A stretch of 22,597 bases of DNA, from contig DIEE01000295.1 of assembly GCA_002418465.1 (NCBI GenBank), forward strand, positions 9,645 through 32,241. The letters run 5' to 3'. Made by a program: the position numbers and the translations under genes. This stretch comes from Pseudomonas sp. UBA5782. Its GTDB lineage: Bacteria > Pseudomonadota > Gammaproteobacteria > Pseudomonadales > Pseudomonadaceae. The notes under the pieces are model-generated. The model saw nothing but the letters and a program-made list of their open reading frames with translations, was not told the DNA's origin and made no database searches. The first letter of the stretch is position 1. The number at the start of each line of letters is the position of its first letter. Shown here piece by piece: positions 15,115-22,596 of this stretch.

Positions 15115-15756
15115 ATGCAGGAGACCTCCGTCTTGCTGTCGTTGACGGCGGTGTTCGCCGTGGCGCTGGTCAGCCCTGGGCCGGACGTGGCGCTGGTGGT
15201 GCGCACCGCGATCCACCAGGGCCGCCGCGCCGGCCTGCTCAGTGCGCTGGGCCTGGCGTGCGGGATTCTCATGCACGGCACCCTGGTGCTGACCGGCGTT
15301 TCGCTGTTGCTGAGCCGTTCGCCGCTGCTGTTCACCGCGATCCAGCTATTCGGCGCCGGCTACCTCGGCTGGCTCGGATTCGGCGCGTTGCGTGCCTGGT
15401 TCCGCCGCGGCGAGGCGTCCGGCGGCGGGCTCGACGGCGAACTGGCGCCGTCCGCCCTCGGCCCCTGGCTGCGCGGGCTGGCGACCAACCTGTTCAACCC
15501 CAAGGCGCTGGTGTTCTTCCTCGCGCTACTGACCAGCCTGATCCCGCCGCACATGTCGCTGCCGGGCAAGTTCGCCGCCGCCGGCATCCTGTTCTTCTTC
15601 GGCCTGGGCTGGTTCAGCCTGCTCAGCGTCGCGCTGACCCAGCCGCGCTTGCAGCGCCGCCTGTTGCGCGCCGCGCCGGTCATCGACGGGCTCTGCGGGC
15701 TGGTGTTCCTGCTGGTGGCCGGGGCAATCCTGCTGCGCCTGGTGTTGCCGCGCTGA
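15115..15756 (+). CDS. LysE/RhtB-family exporter
   Basis: The 213-residue membrane protein exports amino acids or derivatives across the inner membrane by proton exchange in this family. Family marks are SPGPD at 20-24 after the first helix, LVVRTAIHQGRRAGLLSALG, and NLFNPKALVFFLALL at about 124-138. About six hydrophobic segments are present (5-25, 38-62, 66-90, 118-140, 147-178, 188-211). GGAG is placed six bases before the ATG at 15115; the long upstream frame is a shadow of the regulator gene. It is most likely controlled by the preceding AraC protein. Substrate cannot be told from sequence. Confidence 0.92.
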   Translation: MQETSVLLSLTAVFAVALVSPGPDVALVVRTAIHQGRRAGLLSALGLACGILMHGTLVLTGVSLLLSRSPLLFTAIQLFGAGYLGWLGFGALRAWFRRGEASGGGLDGELAPSALGPWLRGLATNLFNPKALVFFLALLTSLIPPHMSLPGKFAAAGILFFFGLGWFSLLSVALTQPRLQRRLLRAAPVIDGLCGLVFLLVAGAILLRLVLPR

Positions 15757-15818
15757 GGTCTGGCCATTGCGCCGCCATCACTGGCAGTTACGGTCGTTGC
15801 CCTGATGCGGAGGCTGCC

Positions 15819-15864
15819 GGAGAATCCGCGGGACGATTCCCCGAGCGATTCCCCCAGAGAATCC
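15819..15864 (+). repeat. Imperfect short tandem repeat in hydrolase leader
   Basis: Four units ending in GAATCC or GATTCC recur with spacing of 12-13 bases: ends at 15827, 15840, 15852 and 15864. The best two are CCGAGCGATTCC (15841-15852) and CCCAGAGAATCC (15853-15864). They lie just before the chosen hydrolase start and make the upstream frame read as a Ser/Asp/Arg-rich string, which argues that this part is not coding. Confidence 0.4.
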
Positions 15865-15882
15865 CGAGCCGAGAGCCTGCGC

Positions 15883-16692
15883 ATGCCGTCACCGATCTTC
15901 TTCGCCCACGCCAACGGGTTTCCGTCCGCCACCTACGGCAAGTTGTTCGGCGCGCTGCAACCCGACTATCGCGTGCACTACCTCGAACAGCACGCCCACG
16001 ATCCGCGCTTCCCGGTGGACGACAACTGGGGCGGGCTGGTCGATGAACTGCTGCATCACCTCGAGGCGCTGAAGCAGCCGGTGTGGGGCGTCGGCCATTC
16101 CCTCGGCGGGGTGCTGCACTACCACGCCGCGCTGCGCCGGCCGGAACTCTATTGCGGCGTGGTGATGCTCGACTCGCCGGTGCTGACGCTCGCCGATCGG
16201 CTGGTGATCCGCGCGGCCAAGCGCTTCGGCTTCATCGATCGCATCACCCCGGCCGGACGCACCCTCGGCCGCCGCGAAGCCTTCGACGACGCGGTCCAGG
16301 CGCGCCGGTACTTCGCCGGCAAGGGGCTGTTCCGCCGTTTCGATCCGGAATGCCTGGACGCCTATGTCGAGCACGGCCTGGCGCCCAGCGGCGACGGCCT
16401 GCGCCTGAAGTTCGATCCGGCTACCGAGATCAGCATCTACCGCAGCGTGCCGCACCTGAGCCCCGGTCGCCCGCAGCAGTTGCAGGTGCCGCTGGCCGTG
16501 GTGCGCGGGCGCCACAGCCGGGTGGTGCTGCCGCACCATGCGCGATCGGTGCAGCGCATCCCGCGCGGCGAATACCTGTCGCTGCCCGGCGGCCACATGT
16601 TTCCGCTGGAGCGTCCCGCGCAGACCGCCGAGCTGCTGAGGTCGCTGTTCCAGCGCTGGTCCGATCCCGACGCACATAAGGAACCCGCATGA
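15883..16692 (+). CDS. Alpha/beta-fold hydrolase (PA1621-like)
   Basis: This 269-residue cytoplasmic hydrolase begins MPSPIFFAHANGFP, with the oxyanion-hole strand HANGFP at 9-14. The nucleophile elbow GHSLGG places the catalytic serine at S73. A late GGHMFPLE provides the catalytic histidine, and the acid is probably the Asp/His-containing VRGRHSRVV region or an upstream Asp, which I could not settle. The ATG at 15883 has GAGAG seven to eight bases upstream and gives the family N-terminus; the in-frame ATG at 15805 adds 26 low-complexity residues from a repeat. Its stop overlaps the next hydrolase as ATGA. Substrate unknown. Confidence 0.85.
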   Translation: MPSPIFFAHANGFPSATYGKLFGALQPDYRVHYLEQHAHDPRFPVDDNWGGLVDELLHHLEALKQPVWGVGHSLGGVLHYHAALRRPELYCGVVMLDSPVLTLADRLVIRAAKRFGFIDRITPAGRTLGRREAFDDAVQARRYFAGKGLFRRFDPECLDAYVEHGLAPSGDGLRLKFDPATEISIYRSVPHLSPGRPQQLQVPLAVVRGRHSRVVLPHHARSVQRIPRGEYLSLPGGHMFPLERPAQTAELLRSLFQRWSDPDAHKEPA

Positions 16693-17552
16693 GCGCGTCT
16701 GTCGAAGAAATCCGCCTGAACCTGCCGCACATCGAGCTGGCCGCGCACCTCTACGGCCCGGAAGATGGCCAGCCGGTGATCGCCCTGCATGGCTGGCTGG
16801 ACAACGCGGCGAGCTTCTCCCGGCTGGCGCCGAAACTGAGCGGTGCGCGCATCCTCGCCCTGGATTTCGCCGGCCACGGCCACTCCGCGCACCGCGCCGC
16901 GGGCGCCGGCTACCCGCTCTGGGACTACGCGCTGGACGTGCTGCTGGTGGCCGAGCAGATGGGCTGGTCGCGTTTCTCGCTGCTTGGCCATTCGATGGGC
17001 GCGATCATCTCCATCCTGCTGGCCGGCGCGATGCCGCAGCGGATCGAGCGCCTGGCGCTGATCGACGGGCTGATTCCCTACCTCGGCGAGGCCGCCGGCG
17101 CGCCGCGCAAGCTGGGCGAGGCGCTGCAGGCGCAGCTGGACCTGCCGAACAAGCGTAAGCCGGTCTACGAGAAGGTCGAGCAGGCCGTGGCGGCGCGCAT
17201 GAAGGGCGTCGGCGCGGTCAGCCGCGAGGCCGCCGAACGGCTCGCCCAGCGCGGGCTGATGCCGGTGCCCGGCGGCTTTACCTGGCGCACCGATGCGCGC
17301 CTGACGTTGCCCAGCCCGCTGCGCTTCACCCGCGCGCACAGCGAGGCGTTTCTCGCTGCGGTGCAGTGTCCGGTCGAGCTGGTGCTGGCCGAGGGCGGAA
17401 TGCTCAACGGCGAGCTGCCGTTGCTCGCATTGCTGGAGAACCTGCCGTTCAACGTCACCCGGCTCGCCGGCGGCCATCACCTGCACCTGGACGACGAGGC
17501 GGGCGCGCGCGCCGTAGCAGACTGTTTCAATAGGCGCTTCGCTTCGGCTTGA
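16689..17552 (+). CDS. Alpha/beta-fold hydrolase, SERHL-like (PA1622-like)
   Basis: The second hydrolase of the pair has 287 residues. The oxyanion strand VIALHGWLDNA (30-40), LDFAGHGHS (58-66) and the nucleophile elbow GHSMG with S102 are in the order expected, followed by LALIDGL and a C-terminal AGGHHLHLD that supplies the histidine. HGWLDNAASF is typical of serine hydrolase-like proteins (SERHL group). It starts inside the stop of the upstream hydrolase (ATGA) with AAGGA seven bases before, so the two are cotranslated. Substrate is unknown. Confidence 0.87.
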   Translation: MSASVEEIRLNLPHIELAAHLYGPEDGQPVIALHGWLDNAASFSRLAPKLSGARILALDFAGHGHSAHRAAGAGYPLWDYALDVLLVAEQMGWSRFSLLGHSMGAIISILLAGAMPQRIERLALIDGLIPYLGEAAGAPRKLGEALQAQLDLPNKRKPVYEKVEQAVAARMKGVGAVSREAAERLAQRGLMPVPGGFTWRTDARLTLPSPLRFTRAHSEAFLAAVQCPVELVLAEGGMLNGELPLLALLENLPFNVTRLAGGHHLHLDDEAGARAVADCFNRRFASA

Positions 17553-17602
17553 CTTGCCGCAGGCAACTGGGAAGGCTGGGCGGTCAGTGAAGGGAGAGAA
17601 TC

Positions 17603-18274
17603 ATGATCGACCTGTATAGCGCCGCCACACCCAACGGCCACAAGGCTTCCATCGCCCTCGAAGAGTTCGGCCTGCCCTACGACCTGCATGTGCTGAGCTT
17701 CGACCGCAAGGAGCAGAAGGCTCCGGAATTCCTGCGCATCAACCCCAACGGGCGGATTCCGGCGATCGTCGACCGTGACAACGACGACTTCGCGGTCTTC
17801 GAGTCCGGGGCGATCCTGGTCTACCTGGCCGAGAAGACCGGCCAGCTGATGCCCACCGACGTCAAAGGCCGCTCGCAGGTAATGCAGTGGCTGATGTTCC
17901 AGATGGGCGGGGTCGGGCCGATGCAGGGCCAGGCCAACGTGTTCTTCCGTTACTTCCCGGAAAAACTGCCGGGTGCGATCTCCCGTTACCAGAACGAAAC
18001 CCGTCGACTCTACGAAGTGCTCGACGGTCGCCTGGGCGAGGCCGAGTACCTCGCCGGCGACTACAGCATCGCCGACATCGCCACCTTTCCCTGGGTGAAG
18101 ATCCATGACTGGGCCGGCGTTTCGCTGGACGGACTTGGGCACCTGCAGCGCTGGCTGGACGCCATCGACGGGCGCCCGGCGGTGCAGCGCGGCCTCGCCA
18201 GGCCCAGCCGGGAAACGGACGATGCGCAGGTGCAGATCAAGATCAAGACGGCGCAGGACATTCTGGTCAGGTGA
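17603..18274 (+). CDS. Glutathione S-transferase, nu class (YfcG/YghU-like)
   Basis: The 223-residue protein has an N-terminal thioredoxin-like domain (1-78) with TPNGHK at 9-14, the region whose Thr and Asn replace the usual catalytic Ser/Tyr in YfcG-type enzymes, the cis-Pro RIPAI at 51-55 and the gamma-glutamyl binding ESGAILVYLAE with E67 and S68. The all-helical C-terminal domain includes the N-capping SIADIATFPW (155-164). Nu-class members act as glutathione-dependent disulfide-bond oxidoreductases or peroxidases in the cytoplasm. AGGGAGAG precedes the ATG. Its stop overlaps the next gene start as GTGA. Confidence 0.92.
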   Translation: MIDLYSAATPNGHKASIALEEFGLPYDLHVLSFDRKEQKAPEFLRINPNGRIPAIVDRDNDDFAVFESGAILVYLAEKTGQLMPTDVKGRSQVMQWLMFQMGGVGPMQGQANVFFRYFPEKLPGAISRYQNETRRLYEVLDGRLGEAEYLAGDYSIADIATFPWVKIHDWAGVSLDGLGHLQRWLDAIDGRPAVQRGLARPSRETDDAQVQIKIKTAQDILVR

Positions 18275-19092
18275 GTATCCATAGCTTTCGGCCGGCACTT
18301 CTCGGCCTGTTTCTCATCGCCGTCCAGGCGCAGGCGGCGGACGTCGCCGGCAGCCACGATCTCGACATCCTGCCGCGCATGGCCAACGCCGAGATCGTCG
18401 ATTTTCGCGAAACCGCCGATCTGGAGCGCATCCTTCCGCAGGGCTCGATCCGCCGGATCAGCGGCGATCTGCGCTTCGAACAGCAGCTGTCCACCCGCGG
18501 GCGACAGGTTTCGCTGACCTACGAGCTGCCCGCCGAGCACACCTCCGAACAGGCCTTCACCCAGGCCAGGCGGACCTTGCAGGAGCAGGGCGGGCATCTG
18601 CTCTACTGGTGCGAGGGGCGTGACTGTGGCTCCAGCAGCCTGTGGGCCAACGCGGTGTTCGGCAGCTCCAAGCTGTACGGGCCGGACGAGCGCCAGGCCT
18701 ACGCGCTGGTGCGCCTGAGCGATGGCGAGGCGGACGACCGCCTGGTGGCGCTCTACGCCATCACCCGTGGCAACCGGCGCGCCTATCTGCACGTCGAACA
18801 GCTGGACGCCAGCACGCCGCTGGGTGTGGTGCTGCCGACCCCGGCGACCCTGCTGCGCCAGTTGCTGGACAGCGGCGAGCTGGACCTCAGCCTGCTCGAC
18901 GAGGGCCCGCAGGACGACTGGGTGAAGCTGCTGGTGCGCAGCCTCAACCAGAACGGCGGCGTGCGCGTGACCCTGTCCGGCGTGCAGGCCGAGCAATGGC
19001 GCGATGCGCTGCTGCAGGGCGGCGTGCGCGCGCCGCGTATCGAGCTGGACGGCACGACCCGCGAGGGCCTGCACCTTAACCTGTTGCGCTAG
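18271..19092 (+). CDS. Secreted DUF4892 protein
   Basis: The 273-residue product has a signal peptide (core PALLGLFLIAVQ, cleavage AQA/AD at 22/23) and then a region matching DUF4892: GSHDLDILPRMANAEIVDF, repeated short beta-rich segments, and a CEGRDC pair (C114, C119) that could form a periplasmic disulfide. The start is GTG at 18271 overlapping the GST stop; no internal ATG would keep the signal peptide. It is therefore translated with the GST. Function is unknown; location is predicted periplasmic or outer-membrane associated. A disulfide-bearing secreted protein coupled to a disulfide-active GST may be coincidence. Confidence 0.8.
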   Translation: MSIHSFRPALLGLFLIAVQAQAADVAGSHDLDILPRMANAEIVDFRETADLERILPQGSIRRISGDLRFEQQLSTRGRQVSLTYELPAEHTSEQAFTQARRTLQEQGGHLLYWCEGRDCGSSSLWANAVFGSSKLYGPDERQAYALVRLSDGEADDRLVALYAITRGNRRAYLHVEQLDASTPLGVVLPTPATLLRQLLDSGELDLSLLDEGPQDDWVKLLVRSLNQNGGVRVTLSGVQAEQWRDALLQGGVRAPRIELDGTTREGLHLNLLR

Positions 19093-19106
19093 CCGTCATG
19101 CCGGGC

Positions 19107-19134
19107 GGCCGCCGAAGTGTCACACTCGGCGGCC
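19107..19134 (+). terminator. GC-rich hairpin after the DUF4892 gene
   Basis: GGCCGCCGA (19107-19115) pairs perfectly with TCGGCGGCC (19126-19134); the loop can form three more pairs. It lies 14 bases after the stop. The following TGATTCT is only weakly T-rich, so it may be an inefficient terminator or an mRNA-protecting stem ahead of the next gene. Confidence 0.5.
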
Positions 19135-19168
19135 TGATTCTCCCCAACCGTTTTCGGAGCGCTTCCCG

Positions 19169-20254
19169 ATGTTCAACAACGACCGCCTGTTGGTGCAGAT
19201 ACTGCTCCTCGGGCTGCTCGGCGCGTGCCTGTGGGTGCTGACGCCGTTCGTTTCCGCGCTGTTCTGGGCCGCCGTGCTGGCCTTCGCCAGCTGGCCGCTG
19301 ATGCGCCTGCTGACGCGCGCGCTGAAGGGCCGCGAAACCCTCGCCGCGGCGATCCTCACTGGCGGCTGGATGATCCTGGTGGCAGTGCCGCTGGTGCTGC
19401 TCGGCTTCAACGTCGCCGATCACATTCGCGACGGCGTGCAACTGATCAAGGAAGTCCAGGTCGACGGCCTGCCACCGCCGCCGGACTGGCTGGACAACGT
19501 ACCGCTGGTGGGCGATCGCCTGGTGCAGTGGTGGACGCGCGTCGACGAGCAAGGCACCGCCTATTTCGCCACGCTGCGGCCCTATGTCGGCGAAGTCGGC
19601 AACTGGCTGCTGGCGCGCAGCGCACGGGTCGGCGGCGGCATGCTGGAACTCGCCCTGAGCCTGGTGCTGGTGTTCTTTTTCTACCGCGACGGTCCGCGCA
19701 TGGCCGATTTCGTCCTGCGTCTGCTGGAGCGGCTGATCGGTGAGCGCGCCGATCATTACCAGCGGCTGGTCGCCGGGACCATCCAGAGGGTGGTCAACGG
19801 GGTGATCGGTACCGCTGCGGCGCAGGCGCTGCTGGCGATGATCGGCTTCGCCATCGCCGGGATTCCCGGCGCACTGGTGCTCGGCCTGCTGACCTTCGTA
19901 CTCAGCCTGATCCCGGTCGGCCCGCCGCTGGTGTGGATACCGGCGACCGCCTGGCTGCTCTGGCACGGCAGCTACGGGATGGGCATCTTCCTCGGGGTGT
20001 GGGGCGTGTTTGTCATCAGCGGGGTGGACAACGTGCTCAAACCCTACCTGATCAGCCGCGGCGGCAACCTGCCGCTGGTGGTGGTGCTGCTCGGCGTGTT
20101 CGGCGGCATTCTGGCTTTCGGCTTCATGGGCCTGTTCCTCGGCCCGACGCTGCTGGCGGTGGCCTTCAGCCTGATTTCCGACTGGATCGCGCCGCAGCCG
20201 CACCAGGCCCTGCCGGCGGGCGAAAAAAAGGGGGCTCAGGAGCCCCCGCTGTGA
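19169..20254 (+). CDS. AI-2E transporter family (PerM/YdiK-type) membrane protein
   Basis: This 361-residue polytopic protein belongs to PF01594. Hydrophobic segments occur at about 8-45, 58-80, 155-172, 212-260, 268-288 and 302-336, with a soluble loop at about 82-150 that carries PPPPDW. Conserved family blocks are FFYRDG (169-174), GPPLVWIP (251-258), GVDNVLKPYLISRG (285-298) and GFMGLFLGPTLLA (318-330). Family members export autoinducer-2 or, in other cases, sodium or protons; which applies here is open. GGAG stands nine bases before the ATG at 19169. Its last eleven codons (GEKKGAQEPPL) are written over a terminator that serves the opposing EF-hand gene, so the C-terminal tail is under dual constraint. 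Confidence 0.88.
   Translation: MFNNDRLLVQILLLGLLGACLWVLTPFVSALFWAAVLAFASWPLMRLLTRALKGRETLAAAILTGGWMILVAVPLVLLGFNVADHIRDGVQLIKEVQVDGLPPPPDWLDNVPLVGDRLVQWWTRVDEQGTAYFATLRPYVGEVGNWLLARSARVGGGMLELALSLVLVFFFYRDGPRMADFVLRLLERLIGERADHYQRLVAGTIQRVVNGVIGTAAAQALLAMIGFAIAGIPGALVLGLLTFVLSLIPVGPPLVWIPATAWLLWHGSYGMGIFLGVWGVFVISGVDNVLKPYLISRGGNLPLVVVLLGVFGGILAFGFMGLFLGPTLLAVAFSLISDWIAPQPHQALPAGEKKGAQEPPL
20223..20247 (-). terminator. Terminator of the EF-hand gene, inside the 3' end of the convergent gene
   Basis: On the minus strand the stem GGGGGCT/AGCCCCC (20241-20247 with 20230-20236, loop CCTG) is followed by seven T (20229-20223). It is 17 bases after the EF-hand stop. It lies wholly within the coding sequence of the plus-strand AI-2E family gene, whose stop is at 20252-20254. 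Confidence 0.9.
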
Positions 20255-20263
20255 CGGCCGGGC

Positions 20264-21058
20264 TCAGGCGGAAACGCTGAGCTGGCTGCCCACCTTGGCG
20301 CTGTAGGCCACGCTGCTGGTGTACTGCTTGAGCAGGTTGGCCACCAGGCTGGCGTAGGCGTCCGAGCTGCTGCTGGTGTCGCTGCTGTCGTCGCTGCTCT
20401 TGCTCAGCGCGTTCAACAGGGTTTCCAGCGAGGTGCTGCTGTCGCTGGTGCTGCTGGAGGTCGTCGCCGAGCTGACGCTGAGGTTGTCCTCGTCGTCATC
20501 GCTGCTGGCCATCTGCGCCGGTGGCGGCGGCGGAGGCGGGGCCAGTGCGGCGCTTTCCTCGACGCTCAGGCTGCCGTCTTCATCGGTGTCCAGCTGGCTG
20601 AACAGGGCGCTGGAGTCGATGTTCGAACCGCTGGCGCTGATCGCGGTGCTCAGTTCGTCGGCGCTGATCGAGCCGTCGCTGTCGCTGTCCAGCGAGGCGA
20701 ACAGGTCTTCCGAATCCATGCCGCCGCCGGGTGGCGGAGGTGGCGGCGCCGTGAGCGCGGCGGTCTCGGATTCGTCGATGCTGCCGTCCGCGTTCGCGTC
20801 CATCATGCTGAACAGCTCGTCGATGTCGATATCGCCAAGGCTGCTGTCGCTTTCCTGGGCTTCGCTCAGGGCACTGTTCAACTCATCCTTGTCGATGCTG
20901 CCATCGCCGTTGCCGTCGAGTTTGTCGAACAGCTGCTTCTGCAGCTTGGCCGGGTCCGGCATCGTTGCGGCGGTGCTGCTGGTACTGCTGGTGCTGGTCT
21001 TCGTGGTCGAGCCGCTGTAATAGCTGTACCCCGAATAACTGCTGACGCCACTGATCAT
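20264..21058 (-). CDS. Four-EF-hand acidic calcium-binding protein (XopAW-like)
   Basis: The 264-residue protein contains four complete EF-hand loops: D48-E59 (DGNGDGSIDKDE), D87-E98 (DANADGSIDESE), D124-E135 (DSDSDGSISADE) and D157-E168 (DTDEDGSLSVEE). All have acidic or Asn/Ser ligands at 1, 3, 5 and Glu at 12, so calcium binding is likely. Each pair ends in a poly-proline run (105-110, 174-180), so the gene appears to be an internal duplication of an EF-EF-polyPro module. N- and C-terminal parts are Ser/Thr-rich. There is no signal peptide or membrane helix. Its N-terminus (MISGVSSYSGYSYYSG) resembles proteins named XopAW-like in pseudomonads, as I recall; no secretion apparatus is nearby to support an effector role. 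AGGAG lies eight bases before the ATG. It is downstream of, and codirectional with, a two-component system. Confidence 0.85.
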   Translation of the reverse strand: MISGVSSYSGYSYYSGSTTKTSTSSTSSTAATMPDPAKLQKQLFDKLDGNGDGSIDKDELNSALSEAQESDSSLGDIDIDELFSMMDANADGSIDESETAALTAPPPPPPGGGMDSEDLFASLDSDSDGSISADELSTAISASGSNIDSSALFSQLDTDEDGSLSVEESAALAPPPPPPPAQMASSDDDEDNLSVSSATTSSSTSDSSTSLETLLNALSKSSDDSSDTSSSSDAYASLVANLLKQYTSSVAYSAKVGSQLSVSA

Positions 21059-21154
21059 GGGAGTCGCTCCTGGTGGGTGCCGGCATTCCTCTGCCGGTCT
21101 TATCAGGCTGCGTTGCCCGGATGTCGTGGGTATGTGCGCTTTGTATCGGCGCCT

Positions 21155-22186
21155 CTACAGGCGCGGCAGGCGCAGCACGGCGGTCAGCCCGCCGCCGGGG
21201 CTTTCTTCCAGCAGCAGCTCGCCGCCCAGGCGCCGGGCGGCTTCGCGGGCGATCGACAGACCCAGGCCGACACCGCCGGAATTGCGGTTGCGCGAGCTTT
21301 CCAGGCGGAAGAACGGCTCGAACACCGCCTCGCGCTGATCGGCGGGAATCCCCGGTCCGTTGTCGATCACCAGCACCTCGACCTGCCGCCCGCTGTCGTG
21401 CAGTTCGATGCGCGCCTGGCCGGCGTAGCGCAGGGCGTTGTCCAGCAGGTTGTTCAAGCACGAGCGCAGCGCCAGCGGCTGGGTGCGCAGCGGCGTGCAG
21501 TCGCCGACCACGCTGACCGCGGCGCCGTTGTCCTGGGCGTTCTCCACCAGCGACTCGACCAGCGACTGCAGGTCGAACAGGTGCAGCGTCTCGCTGGCGC
21601 GCTGTTCGCGCAGGTAGGTGAGGGTGGCTTCGAGCATCCCGGTCATCTCGCCCAGGTCCTGGCTCATGCGGCTGCGCAGCCGGCTGTCCTCCAGCTCCTC
21701 GACGCGCAGCTTGATCCGCGCCAGCGGCGTGCGCAGGTCGTGGGAGACGGCGGTGAGGATGCGGCTGCGCTGGGCGATCTGTTCGCGGATGCGCCCCTGC
21801 ATGCGATTGAACGAGCGGGCCGCCTGGCGCACTTCCTGCGGGCCGCTTTCGGCCAGTGGTGTGCTGTCGATGTTCTCGCTGAGGCGTTCGGCTGCGGCGC
21901 TCAGCTGGCGGATCGGCCGGGTTAGCAGGCGCGCGCCGAACCAGGCGGCCGCGAGCAGCAGGAGCAACTGCAGCAGCAGCGGCACCAGTGGCCCAACCAG
22001 CGGTGACGGGCCCGGCGGTGGCTGGCGCGGACCGGCCTCGCTCATATGACTCGGCGCTTGCTGCGGCGGCGGTGGCGGTGGCGGGCCGTAGGCGCGGAAC
22101 CAGAGAAAGCCGATCAGATGGCCGAGGAAGATGGCGGCGACGAAGATGCCGAACAGCCGGGCGAACAGCGTGTCGGCGCGGCGCAT
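21155..22186 (-). CDS. Sensor histidine kinase with Pro-rich periplasmic loop
   Basis: The 343-residue inner-membrane kinase has a first helix at about 11-30, a short periplasmic loop (31-63) with a run of seven prolines, a second helix at about 63-84, HAMP (about 84-138), HisKA with H149 in AVSHDLRTPLARIKLR, the N box LNNLLDNALRYA, G1 VIDNGPGIP and G2 GGVGLGLSIA. The tiny sensor loop suggests it senses membrane or cation conditions or a partner protein. Its ATG shares one base with the regulator stop (TGATG), so the pair is translationally coupled. It resembles kinases of the PA1158 kind in my memory, which is not checked. Confidence 0.92.
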   Translation of the reverse strand: MRRADTLFARLFGIFVAAIFLGHLIGFLWFRAYGPPPPPPPQQAPSHMSEAGPRQPPPGPSPLVGPLVPLLLQLLLLLAAAWFGARLLTRPIRQLSAAAERLSENIDSTPLAESGPQEVRQAARSFNRMQGRIREQIAQRSRILTAVSHDLRTPLARIKLRVEELEDSRLRSRMSQDLGEMTGMLEATLTYLREQRASETLHLFDLQSLVESLVENAQDNGAAVSVVGDCTPLRTQPLALRSCLNNLLDNALRYAGQARIELHDSGRQVEVLVIDNGPGIPADQREAVFEPFFRLESSRNRNSGGVGLGLSIAREAARRLGGELLLEESPGGGLTAVLRLPRL

Positions 22187-22596
22187 CAGTCGATGTCCCG
22201 TGCGTCGAACAGATAGCCCTCGCCGCGTACGGTCTTGATCAGGCGCGGCGCCTTCGGATCGTCACGCAGCTTCTGCCGCAGCCGCGATACCAGCAGGTCG
22301 ATGCTGCGGTCGAAGGCCTCGATGCTTCGCCCGCGGGCGGCGTCGAGCAGGTGTTCGCGGCTGAGCACCCGCCGCGGGCGTTCGAGGAACACCCAGAGCA
22401 GTCGGAATTCGGCGTTGGACAGCGGCACCTGCATGCCATCCGCGGACTCGACCTGGCGCAGCACGCTGTCCAGCCGCCAGCCATCGAAACGGATGCTGGT
22501 GCGCTCCTCGCCGCGTGGCGTTTCGCGGCCGTCGCGAACCCGGCGCAGGACGCTCTGGATGCGCGCGACCAGCTCGCGCGGCTCGAAGGGTTTGGC
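22186..22596 (-). CDS. OmpR-family response regulator, C-terminal part
   Basis: These 136 codons are the 3' end of a response regulator that begins beyond the window. The first residues AKPFEPRELVARIQSVLRR include the conserved receiver lysine (AKPF). A linker leads to the winged-helix DNA-binding domain: IRFDGWRLDS, LSNAEFRLLWVFLERPRRVL, REHLLDAARG, DRSIDLLVSRLRQKL, and IKTVRGEGYLF. Its stop overlaps the kinase start. The phospho-acceptor Asp is outside the window. Targets are unknown; the EF-hand gene next to the kinase is one candidate. Confidence 0.93.
   Translation of the reverse strand, partial: AKPFEPRELVARIQSVLRRVRDGRETPRGEERTSIRFDGWRLDSVLRQVESADGMQVPLSNAEFRLLWVFLERPRRVLSREHLLDAARGRSIEAFDRSIDLLVSRLRQKLRDDPKAPRLIKTVRGEGYLFDARDID

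Noticed and set aside
19169..20254. Calling the membrane protein an autoinducer-2 exporter
   Set aside because: PF01594 is functionally mixed (AI-2, sodium/proton and unknown roles) and no quorum-sensing gene is nearby, so only the family name is given.
20376..21020. Ser/Leu-rich plus-strand frame
   Set aside because: Antisense of the EF-hand gene; the runs of Ser and Gly mirror Ser and Pro codons of the real protein.
20264..21058. EF-hand protein as a type III effector
   Set aside because: Similarity to XopAW-named proteins is only in calcium loops and a Ser-rich start. There is no chaperone, secretion machinery or Hrp/Exs-type promoter in the window.
21080..21097. CCGGCA/TGCCGG hairpin as terminator of the kinase gene
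   Set aside because: No T tract follows on the minus strand and it sits next to the EF-hand ribosome binding site. At most it is a leader hairpin or operator.
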